NCBI RefSeq assembly: GCF_902167145.1
Contig: NC_050098.1
Span: forward strand, 76,362,207-76,426,206
Length of the DNA: 64,000 nt
Reading direction: 5' to 3'
Source: Zea mays
Taxonomy: Eukaryota > Streptophyta > Magnoliopsida > Poales > Poaceae
Shown: in pieces, positions 12,234 to 23,387 of the stretch
Layout of the letters: every line of letters starts with the position of its first letter
Numbering within the stretch: the first letter of the stretch is position 1
Made by a program: the position numbers and the translations under genes
The notes under the pieces: model-generated
Told to the model about the DNA's origin: nothing
Database searches by the model: none
The model's input: the letters and a program-made list of their open reading frames with translations, nothing else

Positions 12234-12444
12234 TTAGGAAGGCCTAGGGAAAAGTTGGGGAAAATCTATGCGAAGCTCTTCTTCTGTCTCCCAAGTAGCT
12301 TCATCTTCTCCATGGTGACTCCATTGCACTTTGCACATCTTTATCACCTTATTTCTTGTAACTCGAGTCAACGTGTTAAGAATCTTGGTAGGATATTCTG
12401 TATAAGTCAAGTCACCCTGAACACTGAGCTCTTCCATTGGCAGC
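12234..12444 (-). pseudogene. Chr-2 pol C-terminus (chromodomain-like)
   Basis: The minus strand encodes the tail of a chromovirus Pol: LPMEELSVQGDLTYTEYP, then VTRNKVIKMCKVQWSHHGED and EATWETEEELR, ending FPQLFPRPS with a stop at 12234. The tail is the chromodomain-like part that follows the integrase, thought to guide integration to heterochromatin. The upstream part is cut by the GL-1 insertion in the codons before LPM. The Chr-3 equivalent at 17122-17335 is almost identical. Confidence 0.8.
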
Positions 12445-13067
12445 TGTTGGGGGCCTTCTTCTCCGCCGAAGGTCCTCTAAGCAAAAACACACAAGAAAGC
12501 AGGTGTGACATGAAGATGTATGCCGAAGCTACAATTGAAAGAGCTTCGACATGATGACACGCTTGAGACGAAGGGTGGCACCGACCTAAAGAGGAAAAGA
12601 CTGCATAGTCCATGATAGTTTGTGTCATAGTCATGATTAGTTATCAAGGGCATGAATGTAATTTTGTCTGGGCTATGTCCCGTGCCTATAAATAGATGAA
12701 CAGTACCCTCCGTACTGTTCACGCTGACTTGTAATCACTTGCACGTCACTCTTGGACCTTTACCTTCTGTCAAGCCAAAGGTACAAATGTAATTCATTAT
12801 CATTGATGTTTGTTTACAAATAAATGATATGACGATATTATGAATAATCTCATGATTTAGAATGATTATTCATGTTTTCTCTATGTTTCATACAATCATG
12901 TTTTTATATTTGTACATTGCAATGAAGAAGGTATATCCTTCTTTACCTTCGTTCGAAGATCTTTATATCCTAAGGGAGATAATGTGATGAAGGACAAAGG
13001 TCTTTAACCATTAACATTTGTGTTGCCTTGTTCTTGATTCGTAGCTTTTGAGAACAAGTGACCAACA
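12445..13067 (+). repeat. GL-1 5' LTR (623 bp)
   Basis: It starts TGTTGGGGGCC and ends GTGACCAACA. It contains TATAAATA (12687-12694) and, just after it, the hairpin arms TGAACAGTAC / GTACTGTTCA (12697-12721) shared with GL-2 and GL-3. CCGAAG/CTTCGG words are frequent, as in the other GL elements. Confidence 0.85.
12687..12721 (+). promoter_or_regulatory. GL-1 LTR TATA box and leader hairpin
   Basis: TATAAATA is followed two bases later by a perfect 10-bp inverted repeat with a 5-base loop. With initiation about 25-30 bases after the TATA box, the hairpin would fall at or around the 5' end of the RNA. Confidence 0.55.
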
Positions 13068-13081
13068 TTGGCACCCACCTC
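13068..13081 (+). other. GL-1 primer-binding site
   Basis: TTGGCACCCACCTC directly follows the LTR end; GL-2 (minus, 53408-53395) and GL-3 (55803) carry TTGGCGCCCACC and TTAGCGCCCACC at the same place. The tRNA was not assigned. Confidence 0.7.
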
Positions 13082-13110
13082 CGGTGAACTCACTTCCACT
13101 GATTGTGGCA

Positions 13111-13755
13111 ATGGCTTCGTACAACAACCAAGCGGTAGTACCTTCGATTACGAAGTTGGTGCTCCCAATCACAGGCGGTTCAAGCTCAGAGCCAGCTAAC
13201 AAGAAGCAGAAGAAGGATGCACAGAGAAGAGTGCAGCATGTTGGGGTACAAGGACCCTTCATCAGATCCAAGTGGTCTCACATCCCAATTACCTTCTCCT
13301 AGGAAGACCTTCAGCTTAAAGACTATCCTCACAATGATGTTGTGGTTATATCTTGTGTCACCAAGGGATTTTTGGTCCACAATGTTCTGGTTGATACAGG
13401 CAGTGCAGCGGACATCATCTTTGCAAAGGCCTTCAGACAGATGCAAGAGCCAGAAGACAAAATACATGATGCAACACACCCTCTTTGCGGCTTCGGAGGA
13501 AGACAAATTGTGGCACTTGGTAAAATTACAATGTCAGTTACCTTCGGTTACGTCCACAACACAAGGTCTAAACAAGTTGTCTTTGACATCGCTGACATGG
13601 AATACCCATACAATGCAATCATTGGTCGAGGGATGCTTAATGCCTTTGAAGCTATACTCCATCCAGCGTACTTATGCATGAAGATACCTTTGGAACAAGG
13701 GCCCATTGCTGTTCATGGAAGTCAAGAAGCTGCCAAGAGGGCTGAAGGGAGTTGG
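13111..13755 (+). pseudogene. GL-1 protease region of pol
   Basis: The frame opens at ATG 13111 (MASYNNQ), only 30 bp after the primer-binding site, and runs through a basic patch (NKKQKK), SKWSHIPITFS, the protease active site LVDTGSAAD and MEYPYNAIIGRG. One TAG interrupts it at 13300-13302, where GL-2 and GL-3 have CAG (SQEDL). The active site DTG is intact. No Gag or zinc knuckle precedes it. Chr-3 cuts the frame at 13755. The homologous start in GL-2 and GL-3 (MASINDQ, MASFSNQ) supports this start codon. Confidence 0.8.
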
Positions 13756-16700
13756 TGTCACACCCGGATTTAAGGAACAAAGCTGGGTGCATCTCATACA
13801 TGTGCCAAAGAAAACAACATATATAGTAACAGAGTGTATAGAGATAAATGTCATAATATAATCAGAGTATATATTACATAGTGGAAGTCTTACAAAATAA
13901 AAGATAAACATAACAGGATCTAAAATCCATTCTTGGCGCCAGAAAGTCAACTAGGAGATGCCACCTAGATCGAATCGAACTCCTCGATACTTGGCTCCAC
14001 TTGAACCACCTGTTCTTCTCCTGTGGGGGGTGTGAGACAGCAAGGGTAAGCTCACACATGTTCATCGCTCAACAAGTTGTGGGGAATAATGTGGCATGAA
14101 CTCACCAAAGGTGGGAGTTCATGTGAAGTGTAAGGCAAATCAATGTAATAAAGGCTGAAGCTGAGCATTGCTTTTATAAGTTGGTCAAAATTTTATTAGC
14201 AGTTACTAAATGTAAGTAAATACCAAACTATAGTAATAATAAGTAAAAGTAATAAAAAAATAATCCTAATGCAATGAAATGACAAATTAAGTTTATGTTC
14301 CATACATTAATCATGTGAGTGTCCGAGCCGCTCATGACCGTGAGCACGACTAGTATACCAGTTTTACACTCTGCAGAGGTTGCGCATCTTTACCCACAAG
14401 TCATGTTACCCATTTGCCACAGAGTTGATCAGACCCCATACACCTCTACCAAGGAAGTGAGGCAGGGTACCACTACGAGGCATTTACAAAGTTCCACTAG
14501 CTTCAGAAAACCCGCTACAGTTATAGGAAGCTCCAGTGCAGGAATCCCTCGCCGGACCGCCATCGCAGCAAAATCAACCCAAGGACCTCCCTACACTGAC
14601 CACTCCCCTACTGCCCTTGCCCCTTTCGGGTAAGGTAGTCATCCACTAGCTTTCCTAGTTAATCAGCCAAGGGCGTCCCATTAAACCCTTGTGGTAGCAC
14701 TTTTCTCCCGGGTGGTTCTCCATGTTCCCATTAACATAATGATCTTATCATGAACAGTAAATAATAAACAGATAATAAGAAGTGTAATCATGAGTAGTGA
14801 ATATCTCTATACCCAAAACCTCATAAAGCAAAATCATGTACTACCCAAAAATTATGTAGTAAAACCACTGGTGAAACAAGGTATAAAGATAGTCAAAATC
14901 TAGGGTAACCTATTGGGTCCCAGCAAAATTAACCTATGCAGATCATTATGAATAATAAGAACATGAATGGGTAAAAGGAAGTGATCAAGAGCACAACTTG
15001 CCTTCAATGAGCTCCTGCTCAGCAATCTCTACCAGCTGAACCTCAGGATCCCCTGTAGCTTGCTCGTCTACTCGCATCAATACAATATATATAGTATAGC
15101 AAAAATTAACATCACACCAAACATGTAAATAAAATACACAATAATAATATATACATTAAAATAAGATCATAGGAACTGGAATCATTAAATTTGGAGTTAT
15201 AGATTTTATGTTATGAATTTTCCAAGGTTTTATGTGCTTAATACAAGATTAAGCAATAGATAAATTTTAGTGTGTCTTTCATGCCAAAATAGTGGCACTA
15301 ATGGATAGACAATAATATTGCAAAAATTTAGGAACTGGAATGGACCAATTTGGAGCTCATATGGATTTTCTACAAATTAAACAAGTTTTAACATTTATTT
15401 ATGCATTAAAAATCTATTTCTATGATTATTTACTATTTTCCCAAGTCTCTGGATCGGGCCTCAAATACCGAGAAGTGCTGGGGTTAACGTGAACGAATTC
15501 CCAAGACCCATTGCACTGCCCTTTGGACGGCGGGTTCATAACACAAAACCCTAGGGACTCTTTAGTAAGATTACCGAGCCGAAGGGGTACTCTTAGATCT
15601 AAGCCGTCGGATCAAAATGAGCGGACACGATTACATCGCGCGCAGGATTGTACTCGCTTGGATCCGTGCCACCCATTGGCTGGCCAATAGCCCAGATTTA
15701 AAACACCTAGACCAGCCTACACTTGTTGGATCTTGATCAAATGGCGTAGGCTGATCCAACCCAACCGGTATCCTCCATTCTAATCGCGACTGTTGCGTAA
15801 AAGATCAACGGTTCGCCATCCTTCTTCAACCTCAAGCCTCCCAGGCACATACGCCGTGGCCTCCCCAGTACACTCTCTCTCTCCCGTTGATCCATCGGCG
15901 CTGGCCAAGACCCGATAGAGGTACCCTATGGCCGAACACTGGCCCCCCGACCATGACCGCCACACCCGCACACAAACTCCCGGTGCGCACCAAAATAACG
16001 CAGAGGCTCAGACGAGGCCGGACGAAGACGACGCGAAGCTTTCGCCACATGATGCGAGCTTCACCAGGACTGCGCCGTAGACTAGCCAATATGTCCGTCT
16101 CGGCCGAACGCAGATGGGTTCTGCCTAAAGATCGCCACCCAGGGTCCCTAGCACACGCGCTAGTTCGCTCCTCTCACCTTTCTCTCTCTCTCGACGACCA
16201 CAGAGCAAGCGATGGCGCAGAGCTATGGTCGAAACGATAGGAACCGAGCGTGGCAGTTCTTTTTATTGCCCCAACGACGAAGAAAGTCCGCAAGAGTCGG
16301 CACGGCGCCCAGAATCCTCGCGCCAGACGTTGTTGGTTAGCCCATGCGCGCGACAATGGCGGAGGAGCCGGCGCCGGTGGGGTCCGCCTGTCATTCATGG
16401 AAAAGGCTGCATTTGGGCGTGGATTGGGTTGACGACAGGGGCCCATGACATAGTGACTTAGCGCCAGGCGCGGGGAGAACACTCGGCCACTGACGACCGG
16501 ACCCCGCAACACAGAACTAGCTCGCGCGTGCAGCGTCTGTTGATCCAGGCCCGCCTGCCAGTGTCGTGCGCACAGGGGAAGGTTGGGCCGCGCGGTAGGG
16601 AAATCAGAAGTGGGCCGAATAGCGCCTAGTGACCCAGCTAGGTTAGTTTTGTTTTATTCTTTTCTTTTCTATTCCTTTTCTTCTCTCTTTCTAAGTTTAA

Positions 16701-17083
16701 TTTGAATTCAAATTTTAAATTCAAATTTGTGCCAAATTTATTCTCAAATCATATTGTGAAATTAAAAATACCAACTTTGGAAATATAATTATATTATTTA
16801 TATTCTTATATCATTTTTCTTCTTCTTATTTTGAAACCCCTACTTTCAAATTTAGGGTTTAATTCAACTTCTAGTAATTATTATCTTATTATTATTATCC
16901 TTATTACTTTATGTAATGCATAAACACATAAAACTCCAACAAGATGCACTTTCTTTTATTTTTGTATCATTTGTTTTTAATTAATCACTCTTAATTATAT
17001 GTGTGCTCTTTTTATGATGCAAATAGGGCACATAAAATAAGGAAATCCAATATAGTATTCCTGTATACATTTTGGGTATTACA
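13756..17083 (-). repeat. Chr-3 3' LTR (3328 bp)
   Basis: The plus strand begins TGTCACACCCGG and ends GGGTATTACA. The internal plan matches the Chr-2 LTR: GC-rich block about 15460-16640, pyrimidine tract 16646-16692, and the acidic module at 14997-15075. Frames called in the GC-rich block (15780-16512) have no family match and are not genes. Confidence 0.85.
14997..15075 (-). other. Acidic exon-like module in Chr-3 LTR
   Basis: The minus strand reads VDEQATGDPEVQLVEIAEQE then LIEG and GAAGGCAAG, after an acceptor-like GCGAGTAG. It is homologous to the Chr-2 module and similar in acidity and end point to those of Chr-1, Chr-4 and Chr-5. Confidence 0.4.
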
Positions 17084-17335
17084 AATCCTACCCCCCTTAC
17101 AAAGAATCTTTTCCTCGAGATTTACGAAGATCTAGGGAAAAGATGGCGAAAATCTATGCGAAGCTCTTCTTCTCTCTCCCAAGTAGCTTCATCTTCTCCA
17201 TGATGGCTCCATTGTACTTTGCACATCTTAATAACTTTATTTCTTGTAACCCGAGTCAAAGTGTCAAGAGTCTTGATAGGGTATTCTGTATATGTCAGAT
17301 CATCTTGAACGCTAAGATCTTCCATTGGTAGCTGC
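17084..17335 (-). pseudogene. Chr-3 polypurine tract and pol C-terminus
   Basis: Next to the LTR the minus strand has TAAGGGGGGTAGGATT. Pol then ends with a chromodomain-like tail: LPMEDLSVQDDLTYTEYP, VTRNKVIKMCKVQWSHHGED, EATWEREEELR, stop at 17122. The frame is cut at 17335 by Chr-4. The target bases GCTGC (17331-17335) recur at 22027-22031 and 39350-39354, where the preceding pol codons continue. Confidence 0.85.
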
Positions 17336-18203
17336 TGTGACACCCCAGTGTCACCTAGGGTTTCTTCTTTAAGCTAACTTGAACCCTTATCACATGTGAA
17401 CCAAATAGAGGCATGAACATTAAAAATTAATAACAAAGGTTTAAAGTGAGTCTTTTTCATCTTAAGAAACTCTCCTTAATCATGTCATGAACCTCAAGGT
17501 AAGAAGAACTCTCAAACCCTAATTAATCCTAAGTGAACCATTAAGAACATAAAAGGGAATTTGGGAAAAGGCTTGGGAAAATACAAAATTTTGGTAAGAA
17601 CCAAATAACAAAGTTTTACTACACTAAATGATCAACAAAATATAGTAAGAAAGTTTTGCCATTTAGTTTTTCCAAAATCCCCAAATCAGCCTTGAACCAA
17701 GGTCCCATGGGGAAATTCATAATTCTGAATTTCTGAATTTCAGAACCCTTTTTCAAGATCAAATGCGTTCCCTGTTTTCCAAAATCGAAACCAAAAGGTC
17801 CAAATATCAAAGTGGTGCCAAATTTCCTTGAACATGCTCTGGAAAAATTTGAACTCAAACCAAAATCCTTTAGCACGGTTTTGGCACCGTTTGACCTCAG
17901 GACCCGACTATCTGACACTGGCACCTTGGTGACGCTACAACTCTCTGTCCCTAGCCTAAAACCGTGCGACATCCACATACAAACGACAAAGCTCAGTCAG
18001 GGGAACAAATCCTTCACAGCAATCTTGCCCAAATTCGCGAAGATTTGCGCCCAATCGGCGTTAGAACTCGGGCAGAAGCAACAGTTCCACGTGTTCGACT
18101 GTGGCTGACACGCCCGGTTCATGCCCGTTCGCGCACCCTCGCTCCGCAGTGCACGCCCACGACCGCTCGCCGGTCCACGACCGCTCGTGCACCGCGCCAT
18201 GCC

Positions 18204-18209
18204 TATAAA
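18204..18209 (+). promoter_or_regulatory. Chr-4 LTR TATA box
   Basis: TATAAA in the context GCCTATAAAGC within the GC-rich block; Chr-5 has the same context at 34986. The Chr-4 3' LTR lacks it because of a deletion. Confidence 0.65.
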
Positions 18210-20497
18210 GCAGCCCCAGGCCTCGGCCGTACCTCCCCGTGCGCTCTCAAGTCCTGCCCGAGCCAAGTTCACCGGACTTCGCCTCGAGCACGCCGCGCCA
18301 CCGCCCGCCATCACCACCCTAGCCTCGGCCACCGTGGCCAGCTCCCTCCAGTCACTTCCAAGCCACGCCAGCCACTCGGTTAGCTTCGCTAATAGCCCGT
18401 GAAGCTTTCCAAGTCCTCGGACCCGACAGAACTTCACCGGAGACCCGAGATCGTCCTCATTGGACTTCGGTCGCCCGCCTGCGCGCGTAGACCGAGCAAT
18501 CCGGTAAGACATTCTCAAATTCCTCGCGCACACTTCTTCCTTGACCTCTGGTGAAGCTCCCTGACCCATTCAATCGGAATATGGTGCCGTGAGCAGGCCG
18601 GATTCCTCGCCGCCGACGAGCTCCCCCCTGCGCACGCGGACCGACCTACTCCGACCACCGCAGCCGATGATCCGTACCTCGACATGATTGCCAGAGACTC
18701 CTAGACCTCACTCGACCCCTCACCGAAGCAGCCTCGCTACCGGTAAGCCCCTCCGCCCTTTTCTTCCGCTGCGGTCACTATTCCATTAGGGGAAGGATCG
18801 CGGGTTCAATTTTGTGAAACCCTAGGGGGTTTTCTGCAGAGCCATAGACTCAGATGAATAGTGAACCGAGGACCTGTCTGTAATACACTTAAAACCTTTC
18901 GCCAGGACACCAGTGCAAAACCGTTTTTCCTTTAACCATTTCTAATTAATCTTTTTAAATTCAGCAGAGAACTTAGAAAATTTATATCTTGAGTTATATT
19001 CAACTAAATTTAACCAAACCAATTTTGCTGGATTCAAAATATTATGAACTGTCACCTAAAAATACTAAACCCTATGCTTTCTGTTTTATATTTTAGAGTT
19101 TGAGATTAATTAAGGAAACTGACCAAACCATATTAAAATAAGAAAAATTAGTTATGCTTCTGTGCTGAACTTAAGAAAATTTGTAGAATTTCAAACCCCA
19201 CATAGACACTGTTTAAAAATAGAGAACCCCAGTATTGAAGATTTAAGTAGGGTTATCTATTAAAAGCCATTTTGCCCAAAACTTAAGAAAATAAGAAAGG
19301 TATTAGAAAATAATGAACAGTGAATGCAAATATTTTTCCTAGACCACTTAAGTAATAGAGAACCTAGGAAAAATAAAGGGACCCCTAGTCCAGAACAGAT
19401 TCAAGGTGAAATATTTTATTAAACACTAATCAAATTAGAAAAACAATTATTAGAATTATGAAAATATTTCAAAATTGTTAATAAAAATTCAGTGGACTTG
19501 TAACTACTAGGACCCCATTACAAAAATGATAAACACATCAGCCCATCATTTTAAGTAGGGTAAACAAATAAAGCTTGATATTAAGCCATATTTCAAATAA
19601 ATCATAAGCAAGCCAAAAGTGTGCAATAGTGGGCAAATAAATTTTTACCAGATTAATAATGAAGTAGGCCACCAGAGAAAAATGCAAACCCCAATTGAAA
19701 GCTACAAATAATATCCATTGCCAATACTTCATGAAAAAGACCATTTAGTTCAAAAAAATTCTTACCACCTTTTCCTTAAGCAAAAAGCTACCAAATTTCA
19801 GAATGATTGCTCTTGCACAAAGAAGAAGATAGGAAAAATTAGAAATCTGTTGTTTAATATTTTTCAAATATAGTGGTAGTAGAAAGCACCCCTTTGGCTA
19901 GAAACTTTAGAAAATCATAATAAAATAACTAATAAGTATTAGTGGCTGAAAATCTGCACAAAGTCACGTTATAACGTCTAGATGCTAGCAAAAATAAGTT
20001 TTGGAAAATAACCCCCTGTTAAAAGAAGGTTATAGTTCAAAACACCCCCTCTGCTCTAATATTTGATAATTTTATACAGAGAGAACCAATCACTTTTTAA
20101 GCCCCAAATTTTGAGACAGAGACTTATACACCAGTAAGAAGCCACTGTAAGTTTTGCAGAATTTTTAGAAATTTATTAAGCTGTCTTGTAGTCCAAACCC
20201 ACCATAAAAGCATAAAAGAAATAGAAAAGAAGAGAGGGAATAATAAATTTGACTCCAATGACTTCAGCTAGAAACCTTCATAAACTCTCACTAAGACATT
20301 CAAAGAAATCAGTGGAACACCAAAATGAACTTACCAATTACCTTAATCAAGCTTGACCCTAATTTTGCTAAGTGTACCACAAAAATCTTCAGTAGCAAGA
20401 TTAAGCTCTACCTTATTAAATTGATCCTCCCCCATCAAATTTTAATTGCAAAATTGCATAGCATGCCATGCATGTATCTTACTTATTGCATTCATTA

Positions 20498-20626
20498 GAT
20501 TGCAATCTCGTTGACGGAGAGTACGTGCTCATCCCCGAGCAAGGAGCTGTCCACAAAGAAGACCAGGAGCAAGCTCCCGAGACTGGCATCGAGGATCTCC
20601 CCGCAACCCCAGCTATTGAAGGCAAG
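20498..20626 (+). other. Acidic exon-like module in first Chr-4 LTR
   Basis: After TTGCATTCATTAG the frame encodes an acidic peptide (DGEYVLIPEQG, then a Glu/Pro-rich run) ending IEG at GAAGGCAAG. The same block is at 33456-33580 in the 3' LTR and at 36964-37089 in Chr-5. Confidence 0.45.
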
Positions 20627-22026
20627 CCCCTGATTTATGCATAACCGTTTATATATATATGCTACTTTACTACACTTATTGTTTGTAGGTTTGTAATGTG
20701 CACTTAAGTGTAGGAGTTGCTTGAAACCCTTAGTTGCATGAACTCAGGATTCCTTTGAGATGGATACTAGTATGCTTGGTCGAGTAGCTGCTATGCTAAT
20801 CAGGATCTCGGTAGAAATCGAGTGATTTTTCTAGCACTCGCGCGAGGTCAGAAATTGATTGTATTCATCTTGATAACGGGATCTATGATGGTCCATGGAC
20901 TTGGATCCATGGAGGATGCCTTGTCCATGAGACGGGAAAAGGAATTAAGGATTAATGTGTGGATACCTGAGTCAAGAGTTTGAACGTACTAAACACATGC
21001 AGGAAATATGGTAACCGATAAACCTAGTACCTGAGTGAAGCCAGAGGCGGACTTTTCTCCTCACGCGACTTGAGACTGGGTCTCCCATGCTAGCTATGAT
21101 GGGTACAAGTGCGGTCATTGCACGGCGATAGCCGGGGTCAGTGGAGCATTGTATGCCAAGGCGGTGAGCCCTTGCCGCGAATGGGGGATCGATGGGGACG
21201 GTTGATATGTGTGGGGACGGAGTGCCCCTATCGTGTGTTTAGGTTTACCTTGCAAGGTTTTAAAACTCGATTCAAATCGTCTGCTTCTCGCAGCTAACGA
21301 GACTGCTTGACCCCTTGTACTACATTGAGTAAGAAGTGAAATAAGGTTTACATGAGATAACTTGTTGTTTGTACTAAATGCTTGTTACCATGTATGCTTA
21401 GAAGGAGCAAACTTAGCTAAGATAATGATGCTAGAAATTGAAGAGCTAAAACTTGTTTTTATACTCAGCTAGTGCTTTTGGCAAACCAAACCCCTCAGCC
21501 AAACAGCTGCATGGTCTATAGGTAGAGGAGTAGTTTCCTCACACCGGGTATGTCTAGCTGAGTATTGGTATACTCAGCCTTGCTTATAGCATAATTTTTG
21601 CAGGTACGCTCCAGGATATGGTTGATGGTGTGACTTGGCCTACCACCCTGCCATAGGGTTGGACGGTCGAGTGGGATTCTGCTCCGGCAGGAGAGGAGCA
21701 AGAGGAGTAGTGGGCTAGGCCTTACCCGATGCCTCGCTACCGACGATATCGATTATCCGCTGCATTTTATTTTGTGAACTTATACCAGCTACTTGGGAAA
21801 CTCCGATTTATGTAATAACTCTAGTACTTTAATTTGAGGTTTTCTTGTTTTATTGTATTTCTTCTGTGACTCACCTTTGAGTGAGTTTGTGGTATTTGAT
21901 CCTGGTTAAGTGGCTTTATCAGACGAGATCTAAGGGACTGACGGGTTATTCAGAATTAAGTGTGTTACGGCCCCTGAGGCGTGACTTAGGCACTTAAACT
22001 GGAATAATTCGGGTGGTTCTGCCACA

Positions 22027-23387
22027 GCTGCTCCTCAGGTACCCTGAGGCACTTCTTCAGTTGTGACACGTGGAATACATCTTGCACATTCGCAAGATGA
22101 TTGGGTAGTTTTACTTGATATGCAACTTCTCCCACTCGCTTTAAGATCAAGAAAGGTCGAATGAAGCGAGGGGACAACTTTCCTTTAACTTTAAATCTCC
22201 TCATGCCCCGGATTGGTGACACCTTCAGATACACGTGATCACCCTCCTTAAACTCCAGTAGTCTTCTCCGGGTATCAACATAGCTCTTCTGCCTTGATTG
22301 TGCAATTCTCAAAATTTTCCTTATCATTCGAACTTGTTCTTCTGCCTCTTGTATAAGTTTACGCCCAAAGAACTGTCTTTCTCTAGTTTGATCCCAATAT
22401 AGAGGAGTCCTGCATTTTCTGCCATATAGAGCCTCAAATGGTGACATCTTCAAACTGGCCTGGTAGCTATTATTATAAGAGAACTCCGCATATGGCAAGC
22501 TCTTATCCCAACTTCCACCATGTTTAAGAGCACAAGCTCTTAACATATCCTCCAGCACCTGGTTAGTCCTCTTGGTCTGCCCATCAGTTTGGGGATGGTA
22601 GTCTGAACTGAAATTCAATTGTGTATCCAAGCTCTCATGCAAATTCTTCCAAAACTGAGAAGTAAACTGTGATCCTCGGTCACACACGATCTTCTTAGGC
22701 ACTCCATGTAGACAAACTATCCAAGTCATATACAATTCGGCTAACTTGGCTCCCGTGTAATTAGTCCTCACTTGTATGAAATGAGCCACTTTTTCCAATC
22801 TATCCACAATTACCCAAATAGAGTCACATCCTGCCGGAGTGCGGGGTAGTCCAACAATGAAGTCGATACCAATTTCTTCCCATTTCCACTCGGGTATCTT
22901 CAATGGGTGCAATAGTCCAGCTGGTCTTTGATGTTCGGCCTTAACCCTTTGACACACATCACACTTAGCCACATGTGCAGCAACATCCCTTTTCAATCCA
23001 TACCACCAGTATTTCTGTTTCAAATCCTGATACATCTTAGTGCTACCAGGGTGGATAGAGTAATCAGAATCATGGGCTTCCTTCAATATAGTCTCACGGA
23101 GGCTATCAATCTCAGGAACACATATCCGATCCTTGAACCATATAGCGCCTTGCTCATCCTCCGTGAATTCTGGACCTCTACCTTCAGTAATCAGATCCTT
23201 AATCTCTTAAATTTTAGCATCACCAATCTGGCCCTTACGAATTTCTTGCTCCAAGGTAGATTCCACTTCAATGGTGACTCCTTCAGTGTGAGCAATTATC
23301 CCCAGGTTAAGTCTCATGAAATCGTCAACAATCTCATCGGGTAGTTGGGCAACAATAGCTAAATGAACGTACTCCTTTCGACTCAAG
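22027..23387 (-). pseudogene. Duplicated piece of Chr-3 pol (integrase region)
   Basis: A minus-strand frame of about 350 codons covers the integrase. It shows the HHCC zinc region ([19 protein letters not shown] ... CDVCQ), the first two catalytic aspartates (IDFIVGLP and CDRGSQF), and the GPF/Y-type tail MRRFKVKGKLSPRF ending CLRVPEEQ at the Chr-4 junction. The catalytic Glu of the DD35E triad is Lys here (QTDGQTK, codon 22571-22573), whereas the paralogous stretch at 39621-40211 keeps Glu. It matches 39350-40711 with a few percent differences. At 23388 it stops inside the linker between RNase H and integrase and joins Chr-4 LTR sequence through a 2-bp overlap. Confidence 0.85.

Larger units (their letters stand above)
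8997..12444 (-). mobile_element. Chr-2: 3' end of a chromovirus-type element
   Basis: On the minus strand this is the end of pol, a polypurine tract and a 3' LTR. The rest lies on the far side of GL-1, which interrupts pol at 12444/12445, and then of Chr-3. LTR and pol text are clearly homologous to Chr-3 (13756-17335), so Chr-2 and Chr-3 are two copies of one family. Only the 3' end is in view. Confidence 0.85.
12445..13755 (+). mobile_element. GL-1: 5' end of a gag-less Tat-like element
   Basis: This contains a 623-bp LTR, a primer-binding site and a protease region with no gag between them. It is inserted in Chr-2 pol and is cut at 13755 by the Chr-3 LTR. The remainder must lie beyond the right end of Chr-3, outside the window. 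GL-2 and GL-3 have the same organisation. Confidence 0.85.
17336..22026 (+). repeat. Chr-4 LTR in solo-like configuration (4691 bp)
   Basis: It starts TGTGACACCCCAG and ends TTCTGCCACA, directly followed by GCTGC and the continuation of Chr-3 pol, exactly as a solo LTR with its target duplication would be. It holds a GC-rich block (about 18100-18780) with a TATA box, an AT-rich middle (18800-20480) without supportable genes, the acidic module (20498-20626) and the conserved tail. GC-rich frames at 17964-18569 are not genes. Confidence 0.85.

Noticed and set aside
13186..13506. Minus-strand frames in the GL-1 protease region
   Set aside because: They are shadows of the plus-strand protease frame, which has the DTG active site and conserved blocks.
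15780..16512. Several 60-120 codon frames on both strands
   Set aside because: GC-rich block of the Chr-3 LTR, with no recognised motif and no conservation of frame with the Chr-2 LTR.
17964..18569. Overlapping GC-rich frames on both strands
   Set aside because: They sit in the GC-rich U3/R block of the Chr-4 LTR around the TATA box; the 3' LTR has a deletion here and the frames are not conserved.
17336..22026. Calling this a plain solo LTR from a separate element
   Set aside because: It shares the exact insertion site (GCTGC in the same Chr-3 codons) with the full Chr-4 element downstream, so it is the same insertion event in another state.
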